Shown here in pieces: positions 35,601 to 45,833 of a DNA stretch of 64,000 nucleotides. A model generated the notes under the pieces. It was not told the origin of the DNA. It searched no databases and saw nothing but the letters and a program-made list of their open reading frames with translations. The position numbers and the translations under genes were made by a program. This stretch comes from Apodospora peruviana (taxonomy: Eukaryota; Ascomycota; Sordariomycetes; Sordariales; Lasiosphaeriaceae), in NCBI GenBank assembly GCA_033439685.1, contig JAUEDM010000004.1, positions 1,736,001 to 1,800,000 on the forward strand. Direction: 5' to 3'. The stretch's first letter is position 1; every line of letters starts with the position of its first letter.

Positions 35601-35684
35601 GGACGAGCTGGGAATCGAACCCAGGACCTTTCGCATACAGGCGAGTATGCTAAGCGAACGCTCTACCAACTGAGCCACACGCCC
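35601..35684 (-). tRNA. tRNA-Ala (anticodon AGC) with 12-nt intron
   Basis: Cloverleaf on the minus strand: acceptor GGGCGTG / CTCGTCC (including the T-T mismatch also found in yeast tRNA-Ala), D-arm GCTCAGTTGGTAGAGC, anticodon stem TTCGC/GCGAA, loop TTAGCA-T, and T-arm CTGGG-TTCGATT-CCCAG. The anticodon AGC is at 35651-35649. A 12-nt intron (35647-35636) sits after position 37, the usual place for nuclear tRNA introns. The mature length is 72 nt before CCA addition. The internal A and B boxes are the D- and T-arm sequences. Confidence 0.95.
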
Positions 35685-36289
35685 GTATCTTATTGGATGA
35701 TAAATAAAGTTAGAGTTCCATCCTATCAAGCACCACCTGGCCTCGAAAGAGCATCAAATATTGATTTATGCCAACGGTGTTATGTATCATCCAATTGTCT
35801 CTCCTAGGTAGCAGCCGGATGTTAAGTCTTTTAACAAAAGTACCACGAGGAAAGATGCCTAAATCACAACCTATCAATTGCTTCCATAAGTGAAGAGACG
35901 GAAGCCATCGCACTTGAACATAACTACCTACCTTACCTATTAGGAAACATGTCCTGAATCCCAAACGCACACTGAGCCAAAAGACTTGCAGTAACAGAAA
36001 AGAACAAGAAAAGTTGAACATGATGTAAAATCCCTGATAACCGATTAGGTTATATTGGCCAAACTGCGTGACAACAAAAACTAAACATCAAACACAGCGA
36101 CCGTTCTCCATACCAACTACCTAGGTAGGTAGTCGCCATCCTGGCTTATACCTAGCCCATGTAGATAGACACCAGCATATCTGGCATTTTGTCCACCACT
36201 CAGAAGAATCAACTTCAAGAAAACTTCACCCAATCCCACACGTAACCCCTTAACCCAGCTTTCAGAGATTTGTCTCGCTCGTATTCGTC
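35685..36289. other. intergenic, tRNA upstream flank and BAR gene 3' flank
   Basis: About 600 bases; a CTACCTAGGTAGGTAG motif is at 36117-36132. No gene is seen. Confidence 0.5.
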
Positions 36290-37687
36290 TTACGAGCTTT
36301 GTTCGCGGCTCTTGCGGTAGCTCGCCTGCAGAGAGAGAGAGAGATCGAAATCACTCCTCGGTCAGCACTACAATTACACTGGACACGCACAAACTTCATT
36401 ACAAAGAATAAGTCGAAGCACGACTTGCCTCCTGTTCGATCTGCAGCCCCTCAATGACGGGCGCAAGCTCGCTCAGAATCTCGTGGGACTTCTTGTGGTA
36501 CTCCATTTGGGCGGCGATCAGCTCGGCAAGGTTGCGGAGCGGTTCCGGGGTGTCGAGAACCTTTTATGGGTGATAAAGTTCTTTAGCAAAGGCTGTACTG
36601 TACTTCTTCAGGGGGGATATATCTTGGTGTAAAACTCACATTCTTCATGACACCAACAGCCTCCTCTGTCTGGGTAACAAACTCGTCCTCCGCCTTTTCA
36701 ATCTCTTCCTGCGCCTCGGGGCTGAGCTCGTGCTCGTCGTGGAGCCCCTCGCGAGGCGACCCAGTACCGCCGAGCTTCCAAGTGGTGCCCTTGACGCGAG
36801 CCTTGACTGCATCAAGGTTCAGGCGAGCCTTCTCGACGTTCTTGCGGGCGCGCGTGGCAAAAAGGAGGTTCGTGTTGAGGGTCGTGTTCCAGCCGGCGAG
36901 GAATCGGCTCTGGATCTGGGCGTCCTGGGCCAGGCGCGCCTCGCCCACGCGCTCCATTGTCAGGGCATATTTCTCGAGGGCCGTGGCCAGCGGATCTTCG
37001 CCGGCGCCCGAGTGCTGCTGGTGCAGAGCCTGGCTGCTGGCCAGACTGGCGCGGGCGATCGCGTGCGGAAACGTCTTGGGTTGCGGCTTGGCGCTTGGGG
37101 GAGCTGTCAGGGCCGCTTGGGCCTCGGCGGGCGACGTGGCCGAGGAGAGGAGGGTGACCTTTTCGCTGACGGTGCGGCCGAGGTCTGAGAAGGTCTCCTT
37201 GATATTGGGTGGGTAATCGTAGCCCTCGTGCGAGTACTGGGAGCTGTTCGAAGGCGCAGGACAGGTTAGTTACTGCGCTCCGGGAACAGGTACGGGAGCG
37301 GGGTGGAAAGAAAGGCTTACGTGACCGCGAGCATCTTTTGGTGAACGGCCTTCAAGGCATCGACCCGCTTCTCCAGATCGATATAGTCTGGCGGGAGTTG
37401 AGTCTGTGAAATTCAGCCAGCAAACGTTAGCCATCACACGAAGTCACCAACACCACATCCAATGACTCTCGCAAAAACCAACCTTATCCTCGGCTTGGCC
37501 CAACTGCTCCTTGGTATACTGGAAGGTGCGCGAGGCAAAGGGGGTGATCTGGCTACCCAGAGAGCTACACCACCTCCACGTCAGCTTTTGAGGCTCCTTC
37601 GGCCGAGCCAACATCGGCCAGCGACGGCGGCTAGGGGAGGACAAGTCCATACGTGAAGCTCTTTTGCAGACCCTTGAAGGTATCCAT
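36290..37687 (-). CDS. gvp36: Gvp36-type BAR domain protein
   Basis: Membrane-curvature protein of the Golgi/vacuolar and endocytic pathway group (yeast Gvp36). Six exons (37687-37653, 37564-37483, 37403-37321, 37243-36640, 36560-36429, 36325-36290) give 323 aa, close to yeast Gvp36. The N-terminus MDTFKGLQKSF may form an amphipathic helix. It is followed by SLGSQITPFASRTFQYTKEQ, LPPDYIDLEKRVDALKAVHQ, HEGYDYPPNIKETF and the long coiled coil typical of BAR domains (MERVGEARLAQDAQIQSRF; LDTPEPLRNLAELIAAQMEY). The last intron has a GC donor (GAG|GCAAGT) and a GA-rich polypurine stretch before CTGCAG; no in-phase GT donor is available. Splice phases all fit. Confidence 0.92.
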
Positions 37688-38459
37688 GGTTGCTTTCGTT
37701 TACTTTTGAGATGTGTCGAGGTTTCAGGGTGTGCGATCGGTGATGCGCGGTTCGTGGCGTTGAATGGTGATGTTCTGCGCAAGGAAGGGTTCTGGTTGCT
37801 GATGACGGGAGGGCGTGTATCAAGATTGGAGCTCACTGCAACAGTCACAGCAGTCAGTTGTTATTAGGAAGATGCAACGGCAAAGGGGGTCCCACTGACC
37901 ACTGTTTGATGGTGTGACCCCACTAGGTGACCTAGCTTACCTATCACCGTTCACGCAGCGAAACAATCCTCCCACCGGCAGTCGTCCATGCCTGGAAACT
38001 TCAGCCACCACCCTCAGCAGTCAGTGAGGTAGCGCGTTGGTAGGTACCAGACCTGAGGTGTGCTGATTGCATCAGAACCAATCCTGACTACCGTACCTAC
38101 ACACAGTCTCAGACATGTGTCTCGCACATTGTCAAGCGCAGTTTTGTATCACTCCCCAAAAATATGTGCAAATATTGAAAATGTGCGGGATATGCAATTC
38201 TACATCCCTTTGGAAGTGTTCCGAGGTCATTTAACGGACAGCCTACTTATAGTTGATTCTGAAACCCCTAAATAGAACTATTCTTTGATTTGGCTTAGAG
38301 TTTGGTGAAGCTTTAGCTATGTATTTCGCTGTAGTGCATAAGTCGCTAATGCAAAATCTGAAAAGCTGATTGGACCTTGGGGGGGGGGGGGGGGGGGATG
38401 GCTCTTAAATGACCTCGAACACAGCCAAGGGGATGGCCACCTCAGTTAGTCTCCAGTTC
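37688..38459. other. intergenic, BAR gene promoter and NAGS 3' flank
   Basis: About 770 bases with no gene. A run of 19 G lies at 38379-38397, 63 bases past the NAGS stop, so it would be a C tract in that mRNA or its flank. Confidence 0.55.
38379..38397. repeat. poly-G tract (G19)
   Basis: Uninterrupted run of 19 G on the plus strand, downstream of the N-acetylglutamate synthase gene. Confidence 0.9.
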
Positions 38460-40586
38460 TCAATCCGCAGCCTTCTTCTTATCCGCCCACGACGGCACCA
38501 CATTTCGACAGACATCCTCATAGTCCTTCATGAGCTGCACATTGAGCGGCGCCTCGGGATTCGTCCAAAACATGGCCCAATTGCTGTTGAAAAGCTTGCG
38601 TACGCCGCACGACCGCTCAAAGTACCACTTGTTCACCGGATTGTTCTTCCTGCTTCTCCAGCACACGCCGTCCGGGAAACAGTCACGCACCATCGCGTTG
38701 AAGACGATATCCGCCACACCACCCGCGCCCTGGCTCTTTTTAAGCACCGCGAACTTGTCCAAGTATGGCACCAGGCGGCCACTGCTGTAGGCGGCCTGCT
38801 CGTCCATCTTGAACGGCCTCTCCCACGTCAGGATCGCCCCCCCATCGTACTCTCCCGCAATAATGATACCCGCAAGGCTGTCCTCGACCCGGCGGAGATA
38901 GTGCTCAGCATCGAGCTCCCTGCTGAAGGAGTCATTAATCAGGTGAATCAGCCTAGGTAGGTCGATGCAGGTGTCGGTCAGTCTGAGTCGCGGGGCCCCG
39001 GGTTTTGGGGGCAGCCAGCGAGTGACCCGGGGATCCGGGAAGATGGTGACCGGTAGGCCTTTCTTGGCTAGTGTTGTGGTTGGCATACAAGATATCGCAG
39101 CCTTGTTGCTCTGCTCGTTTGGCTTGATTCTTCCGATAGGCAGAGATGACGAGTAGATGGGCCTATCAGTGAGAAGGTTATGTATCAATGGGTTTTGCCA
39201 CCTCCTCGTGGTCACTTCGCCTGCAAATTGGTTGACACCTCCCGAAGATGTGTCAACTTTCGCAGTCTTGAGATTGGCGGCCTCTGCTGGGCTGGTTATT
39301 ACAACCGAGGCATTTGATGGTAGAATGGCAAGGACAGCCTTTGCAAGTCGCAGATTCTCAATATGTCTTGGTTGTAAATCGGCGAAACCACCGGTATCTA
39401 CTGCAATCGGTTGGCTCTTGTGGGCTTCGGCAGCGAGACCCGCCTGGATATCGCTGAACTGCTCCTCTAGGTTGATGAAGACCTGGGCGCCGTTGCCTTG
39501 TTGGCGTGCCGGTATGCCTCCGAGAGGGTCGATGACAATGATTCTATCCACCAATGCTCTCCGGACTGGACGCATGCCATAATCCTCGGTTAGTTTCCCC
39601 TGTTCAAGGGATCGGTTCCCAAACTGTAGCCCCGAGAAGAAGCTTGCAAGCGCAAAGACCTGTTCGTCTGGATTAACTGGCGTGTTTCTCATGGTCTCTT
39701 CGCAGACAGCCCGAGGAGGGATGACGAGAATATGGCCATGATTAAGCGGTGCCGTAAGCGCGTCCCCAAAGCCCACGAATAAGCCACTGGGAGCGGCAGA
39801 GGGAAATGGTCGCGCGGCAGGGGAAACAGGCTTTTTCCATATGCCCGAGTCTACCAGTTCAGCTCCCGGTGAGCCGTAACGTCCAATAGCCTTAAGTACC
39901 CGGTCGGTCTGTTGACTTGCCAAGTCGCGATGGCAGTCCAGAACAATGACGCTGAGAAGGCCCAGGTTCCGCAGCTGGGTGAGAGTCTTTGCTACCCCAT
40001 CCAAAAGAGCGTCGTCCCAGGCCTGTGGTTCCCTCAGCTTCACGATAGCGACATGGAGTTCCTCGTTGGGCTCAGGCACAGCTTCAGGCGCTGGTCCCTG
40101 GACGAAGCGCGGCATCTCGCTCACCGCCCGGATCCCGTCGTACATGATGAAGCTGGTGGCGGGGACCTTCTGCGCTGCCCCGGCTGGCGGTTTCGGCGCA
40201 AAAGTCTGGAGGTAAGCCCGAGCATCACGCTTCGTGGCTGACGACTCAAGGACGGAAATCAAGAACTCCTGGGAGCCTGTGTAAACTTGCGATCAAGAAA
40301 TGGGAGATAGGTGACTTAGATATCTTACCCTGTCCGATTCCCGCTTCTGCTTTGACTCAGCAGAGGAGGGATAGGGACTCCGTGGAGGAGTGGAAGGAAC
40401 TCCATTTTCTGATGTCGACAGGTGACGACGATGCGAACACTTTGGCTGCTTCTGATTCCTCCCAATAGAAGCCTGGCTTACACAGTCAGAACTCGTTCAC
40501 GATCTGGCAGCCGCCCGGAATTGATTTACCTGTGCTGCCGATGTCGCCTTCTTCCAAGCACCCATGTTGCTGCTTCGCACCAGCAT
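38460..40586 (-). CDS. arg-14: N-acetylglutamate synthase, mitochondrial
   Basis: Makes N-acetylglutamate from glutamate and acetyl-CoA, the first committed step of arginine synthesis, in mitochondria; the fungal enzyme works with acetylglutamate kinase and is inhibited by arginine. Three exons (40586-40530, 40445-40329, 40268-38460) give 660 aa. The presequence is basic, with RRHLSTSENG as a plausible processing region. It is followed by REFLISVLESSATKRDARAY, an amino-acid-kinase-like domain and a C-terminal N-acetyltransferase domain (LPRLIHLINDSFSRELDAE; GEYDGGAILTWERPF; KWYFERSCGVRKLF). Introns 1 and 2 are phase 0 and splice cleanly. The ATG at 40586 is the first that keeps the targeting peptide. 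A TGAGTCA element lies 248 bp upstream. Confidence 0.94.
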
Positions 40587-41700
40587 GATGCCGCCCTTGG
40601 AAAGTGTCACCGGTGTCTTTCTGATGTCACCAGCCCACGACGCCGCATGCAGATGACTGCCTGTGATATATCTCAAAATCGACGGCAAAATAATAAGGTA
40701 CTAGGTGTGTAAAGTGACGGAGTGGAATCCACAGATAGGGAGAGTAGTGCCCATCTCAGGGCCGCCCAATTGAGGACCCACGGGGCGCCTAGACGAAATA
40801 CTGTCTCATTGCGCTTTTGTGTTGCTTTTGTGGTGAGTCAGATGAGCTGAGCTGTCGGGGACTGCCGTTGAACGAAGAATGGATTGAACACTGGAAGTCT
40901 GGAATTTTAGACGCAGTCCAGTTCATTTTAGGTGACGGTTGACCGCTAGCTGCGTCGTCTTTACACCGCTATTATTACAGGCCCAGAACCCCATATGATC
41001 CGATACCTGCTACCGGGTAAGTCCCTGCCCGAACCCGTAGATAAGAGCAGTAGTGTGAAGAATGGATGTCACCCCATGAATGATACGGAACGGTTCTAGT
41101 GGACCAAGGAGGGGCTCATTCAAAGTAAACCGCTGTCATTCTGGAGCTACCCCGCAAAAGTTCGAAGAAACCTTACCCGACAGTCGACATCCGATAATTC
41201 ACATGAAGATGATTTGGAGTTTGATGGACAGGGCGATATTCTGTGAGGGTATAGTCAACCATGAATGAATTGTGTAAACAACACGGAGGCCCTTGGCCAA
41301 CCCCGGCTACGGTATCCAATTTAGCTTCGGGCAAACTAGGTACTTTAAGGTCTGAGGTGGGCTTGGAAGGTTCGGGAGGATTGCCAGTGGTTCTCCATCG
41401 GCTTGCCGAACTGGCCTAGACAAGTGCCGGATGCTTTGACTGACGCATTTCCGGGCTCACTGTCCCGGGTCTCCCGACTGGCACCACAACCCGCGCAATA
41501 TAGCACCGAGGGCAAGTTGCGCCATCCTACCCGTGGATGGAATATAAGACTGTGAATCAATAAAGCCTTGGACTCTGTTCAAAAGGCCATCAATAACCAT
41601 CGTGGCTACAATACCCTTTTCTTCATATCTTACCAAACGTCATCCACCCGTGATAGGTCTACTCACAAGTTGTGTACCTCCAAGGTCCTAAACCGCAAAT
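40587..41700. other. divergent promoter region NAGS / dehydrogenase
   Basis: About 1.1 kb between divergent genes. The NAGS-proximal part carries TGAGTCA at 40834-40840. No additional gene is supported. Confidence 0.55.
40834..40840. promoter_or_regulatory. TGAGTCA element, candidate CPC1/Gcn4 site of NAGS
   Basis: Perfect TGA(C/G)TCA bZIP site, 248 bp upstream of the NAGS ATG. CPC1/Gcn4 controls amino-acid biosynthetic genes through this element. Such a 7-mer should occur about eight times by chance in this window, so position and gene function carry the argument. Confidence 0.5.
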
Positions 41701-42678
41701 ATGGCTCCGAGGCTCTTCTGGATTGGGCTGGGAAATATGGGGCGTGTAGGTCTCTACCAAAGCACCTGATATCATACCAAACATGACCTAATATACTGGC
41801 AGGGCATGTGCAAGAACATTGTAGAGAAAGCAAATCTAGATCAGCCGCTCTTGCTCTACAACCGCACCAAGCCGCGGTCCATCGACCTCAGCAACGCACT
41901 AGGCGAGGGCAAAACCGAAGTCGTCGATTCTATTGCCGAGGGCACTGCCAAGGCGGACATCATCTTTGTCATCCTCTCAAACGACCAGGTTGTTCAGGAG
42001 GCCGTGGCTGAAATCCTCAAGACCGATATAAAGGGCAAGCTGGTCGTCGAGTCCTCCACGATCCACCCTGAGACCACCGAGAGCCTGGCCAAATCGATCG
42101 TCGAAAAGGGCGGCGAGTTCGTCGCTGCCCCCGTCTTCGGCCCACCCGCCCTTGCGGACGCAGGACAGCTCATCGGCGTGCTCGCGGGACCGAAGCAGTC
42201 AGTCCAGAGAGCCAGACCCTACTTCAAGGGCGTCATATCCAAGGCCGAGATTGACATGAGCGACGAGCCGTACGGCAAAGCGCTGACGCTCAAGCTGATC
42301 GGAAACACTTTCATCCTCAACATGGTCGAGCAGCTGGCCGAGGCGCATGTTCTGGCGGAGAAGTCGGGGCTGGGGACCAAGCACGTGCACAACTTCATTG
42401 AGAGCTTCTTCCCGGGCCCGTACGCGGCCTACTCGAACCGGATGCTTTCGGGAGACTACCACCAGCGGGACTACCCGCTCTTCGCCGTCGACCTCGCCAG
42501 GAAGGATGCCGGCCATGCGATGAGCCTGGCAAAATCTGCGGGCACGAGGATGAAGAACGTTGAGATCGCCGATGCGCATCTCGTTCAGGTCAAGGCCCAC
42601 ACGGGCGAGCTGGGGGACATGGCTGGTATTTATGGCGCTGTGAGAATGGAGGCCGGATTGAAGTACGAAAATAAGTGA
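41701..42678 (+). CDS. NAD(P)-dependent beta-hydroxyacid dehydrogenase (HIBADH/GLYR-like)
   Basis: Oxidoreductase of the 3-hydroxyisobutyrate dehydrogenase / glyoxylate reductase superfamily; substrate not determinable. Two exons (41701-41745, 41803-42678) give 306 aa. The N-terminal Rossmann motif GLGNMGRGM is split by the intron, which follows the arginine codon. Next are a VVESSTIHPETT segment, the substrate-binding region AAPVFGPPALADAGQ (a variant of the usual D-x-PVSGG motif) and the catalytic-lysine motif LKLIGNTF (K-x-x-N). The C-terminal helical domain includes DLARKDAGHAMSLAK. No signal peptide is visible, so a cytosolic location is likely. Confidence 0.9.
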
Positions 42679-43137
42679 ATAACGACTGTAATAGTAGTCT
42701 AAGGGGTCTATGGAATATCTTCTAGAAATGTTACAGTTTATTTCTACACTGAACAGTAGTTGTCCGGTTTGGGAGGGATCTCGGCGATTGAAGTTGTACG
42801 TGGGGGTCCTAAGGTACGAAACTGCCTGCACACACTCGCACAGTGCGAGTGCTAGGATGACGTGCATGACTAAGCTGGGGTCGCAGCTACGACGACCGGA
42901 CCCGCAGTGAGCTCACGCAGATGTGAAGGTGCACACGGGTACGCCGCCATCATCCGAGTCGTCGTCAATATAAGCTCCTGCCAGCAAACCACAAGCTATC
43001 AACGAGACTCCCCAGCTGGCACGCATATTATCACCACGAGTACCGAGAAGATATCGCAAGAACGCTCTCCTACCATTTTCTGTCTGCCCGATCTCCACCA
43101 GCTACCCTAGAGCCCCAACGAGAGCTCCTCGGACATC
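42679..43137. other. intergenic, dehydrogenase 3' flank and VMA9 promoter
   Basis: About 460 bases without a recognisable gene. Confidence 0.5.
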
Positions 43138-43526
43138 ATGGCCAACGGGTGCGTCGCAACCCCCCACCCCCAAAGATCATATCATTAGTTCTCGTCTTTT
43201 TTTCTTGCCAGTACACTAATAATACACTTACAAACAGGTGGAGCGTCTTTATCGGCCTGGCCATCATCATCGCCATGTGCGTTGCCGCCTGGGTATTCGC
43301 GCCCAAGGGCGAGAACCAAGTGTATTTCACCCCTCTTCCCATGCGCATTGCAGTTTAACTAACAACTAACTGGATGGACATATATATCTATAGACTCTGG
43401 CGATCCTCCCTCATCCTGTCGTTCGTCAGCTGCTACCTCATGTGGGCCATCACCTTCCTGGCGCAACTCAACCCCCTGATAGAGCCGAGGCGGTCCGACC
43501 TGCGCGAGAAGTACATTCATCACTGA
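43138..43526 (+). CDS. vma9: V-type ATPase subunit e (Vma9)
   Basis: Small membrane subunit of the V0 sector, required for vacuolar and endosomal acidification. Three exons (43138-43148, 43238-43321, 43394-43526) give 75 aa. Two membrane segments are visible: VFIGLAIIIAMCVAAWVFAP and LILSFVSCYLMWAITFLAQL. They are separated by KGENQVLWRSS and followed by the conserved tail NPLIEPRRSDLR. Exon 2 must end after CAAGT (donor GTATTT) to keep the second helix in frame. The gene is easily missed because its exons are 11, 84 and 133 nt. Confidence 0.93.
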
Positions 43527-44097
43527 GCGAACGAAATTGGGTACTCGGTTGTACGAAAGAAAAAAAAAGGGAAGAAATTTGTATAATTATAACTGCTTTT
43601 ATCAGCAAAGCAATGCAAGCAGGCGAGCAAAGCAAAGCAGAGGAAATCAAATAAACTAAACACAGGCATTGGCGTTTTTTTTGGTACAGGCAGGCAGGCA
43701 GGCAAGGCGAACTGATGAGGTCTTTACCTGGTATCTATTTTGTGTTTGTGCGGTTGTCGTACTGTTCTGTAGTTTTAATTCCGGCACGTTTGCTGCAACG
43801 GCTCTATTTGGGTTGGGGTTTCCCATCGGATCGGATATTTAGTCGTCGTTGCCAAGGTTCGCCGATGACGACGAGAAAGAGGGGAGGTGAGGGCACATCA
43901 ATAGCGGGAGTCAATTGCCTGCTTACTGCTGGGGGAAGCCGGCATCCCAATCGGCGCGGCCGATGGTTGGCGGACGGCCCGAATGTATGAACATATCACA
44001 TAAGGCTCTCAGTCCTAACAAGGAAGCAAAACCAAGCGCTCATTGTTGGTCCAAGAACTGTTCTCTCAAACTACGTATTCAGTTATCTTGGAAATAA
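43527..44097. other. intergenic, convergent VMA9 / ARV1 3' regions
   Basis: About 570 bases with A-rich 3' flanking sequence and a GGCA repeat near 43690. No gene is seen. Confidence 0.55.
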
Positions 44098-45264
44098 TCA
44101 ACCCACAGCTAACCTCCCCGCCCAGTCCATCGCATGCATCAGCAGCGCGCCCAGCGCCCGCCCGTCCTCAGCGACACTATGCTCGCCTGCAGAGTCCACC
44201 CCCTCGAGGCCGGCAGCCCAGAGCACCACCCGGCCCATGACCCAGCGGCTCAGCGCGCCGGCCATGGCGAGCAGCGACGCGACCCCATAGCCGCAGTCGA
44301 GCAGAATCTTGAGCGCCTCGACGTTGTTGGCCACGACCGCCCAGCCCAGCGAGCGCGCCGCCGCCGGCACGTCGTACTCCCAGATCACCATGAGGATCGG
44401 GAAAAGCTTGGTGGAGGACGACACGAGCAGGGCCGTTGAGACCGAGTTGGGCCGCGAGTACTGCGGCAGGATGCCGAGGAAGGATAGCGGGGAGTAGCGT
44501 GATGATGTGAGGAAGCGGATCGACCCGTGGAAGGCGAGGGTCGATAAAGTACAGAGGAGTAAGAAAAAGATATACTGAAGCACAATCGGTTGCTGCGCTA
44601 GCCGGCCAAAATTGCTATTACCGACGGTGGTGCTTGCGCCGCCGCCTCCATTGGTACTGCTGGGAGTACTACCGCTCGCGCCGCTGCTGGCGAGATCCAG
44701 AGAGGATGAGGACGAAGGTACGGACTGTTTTTCTATCCGTGCCCACGTGAGGTAGACGTCGAATAGGAGGAGAAGCACGCCGAGGCGGATTATGGAGGGC
44801 TAGTGATGCGTAAGTGTAAGTGAAATCAGAGAACTGAAGGTCTGGAGGGTTTTGTTTTACATACTGCAAACTCATCCTCATCTTTCATGAGGGTGTTGTG
44901 TAATAAGTGTCTGTAAACCTATTCAAACTCAAATCAGTAAACCATCTTATTACGGGTGACAATTTCATTGTCATTTTGTTTTGGTACCGGCCACTTGTAT
45001 TTCTTCCGATTTGCCGGACAACAGCAACAAGAACAACACACACGAGATGTGAAGAGTTATAGAATAAGGGCGTAAACGTACCTGCGGCTTGATCAAAACC
45101 AAGTCGATAAACAGCACCACAAAGTCGTGCTCGACGTACTTGTCGCAGAAGCGGCCGCAGTTCTTGCACACGGTCAATCGAATGTTGTGACCCGTCGATT
45201 TGTCGCCGCCGCCCTCGCGCCAGAGCGTCTTGACCGGGTGGCGGCACTCGATGCAGATCGGCAT
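44098..45264 (-). CDS. arv1: Arv1, ER sterol and lipid homeostasis protein
   Basis: ER membrane protein needed for sterol distribution, sphingolipid metabolism and GPI-anchor synthesis. Three exons (45264-45082, 44918-44865, 44799-44098) give 312 aa. The N-terminal Arv1 homology domain has CIEC and CKNC zinc-type pairs (MPICIECRHP; LTVCKNCGRFCDKYVEHD), then FIDLVLIKPQVYRHLLHNTL. Several membrane segments follow (IIRLGVLLLLFDVYLTW; IVLQYIFFLLLCTLSTLAFH), with a Ser/Gly-rich insertion between them that is not needed by the family. Exon 2 is only 54 nt. All splice phases are zero. Confidence 0.94.
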
Positions 45265-45833
45265 CGCATTGGCCTGAAAGCTCTTCAGAGGTAATGAATG
45301 GAAATAATGGTAGACTGAAAGGAAAAGTGACAAGTGCGATATCTTGTCTTCTTTGGCGGTGTGAGAATGGGATGCGTCAGGGACTGCTGGTCTTAGCAGC
45401 TGGCAATTAAAAGATCCCGAAGACAGTGGAAATTTGGGGCAGCGTGCACAGTATTTGTTCCAACTTCAACACCACTCATGAACCTGGCGCTCTTGAGCAC
45501 CAACATGTCCGATAATAAAGTAGTTTAAATACGGATGGCTTGAAACAAGATTAATAAATATAGGAAATTCAATGAATTACAACGAAAAAAAAAATGACAA
45601 ACATCTATTCCACGGACAACGCCGAAATGCTAGCCTCTGCGATGCTGTGCTCCTTTTCAAAAATTGGGTAACAGTTATCTGCCGTTGCTGATGTGTATAT
45701 ACAAGAATAGAAGCAGAAACTCAAAGAAAGGCGTCTCCCAACCTTGAAACGCCTAGAGACCAATGCTATGTAAAAAAAGCCAAGGAAGTTGTTGATATCC
45801 TGATTTCGATCAATGCAACGACATCCTCAGAGG
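45265..45833. other. intergenic, ARV1 promoter and LysM gene 3' flank
   Basis: About 570 bases; AT-rich with an A9 run near 45584. No gene is seen. Confidence 0.5.
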
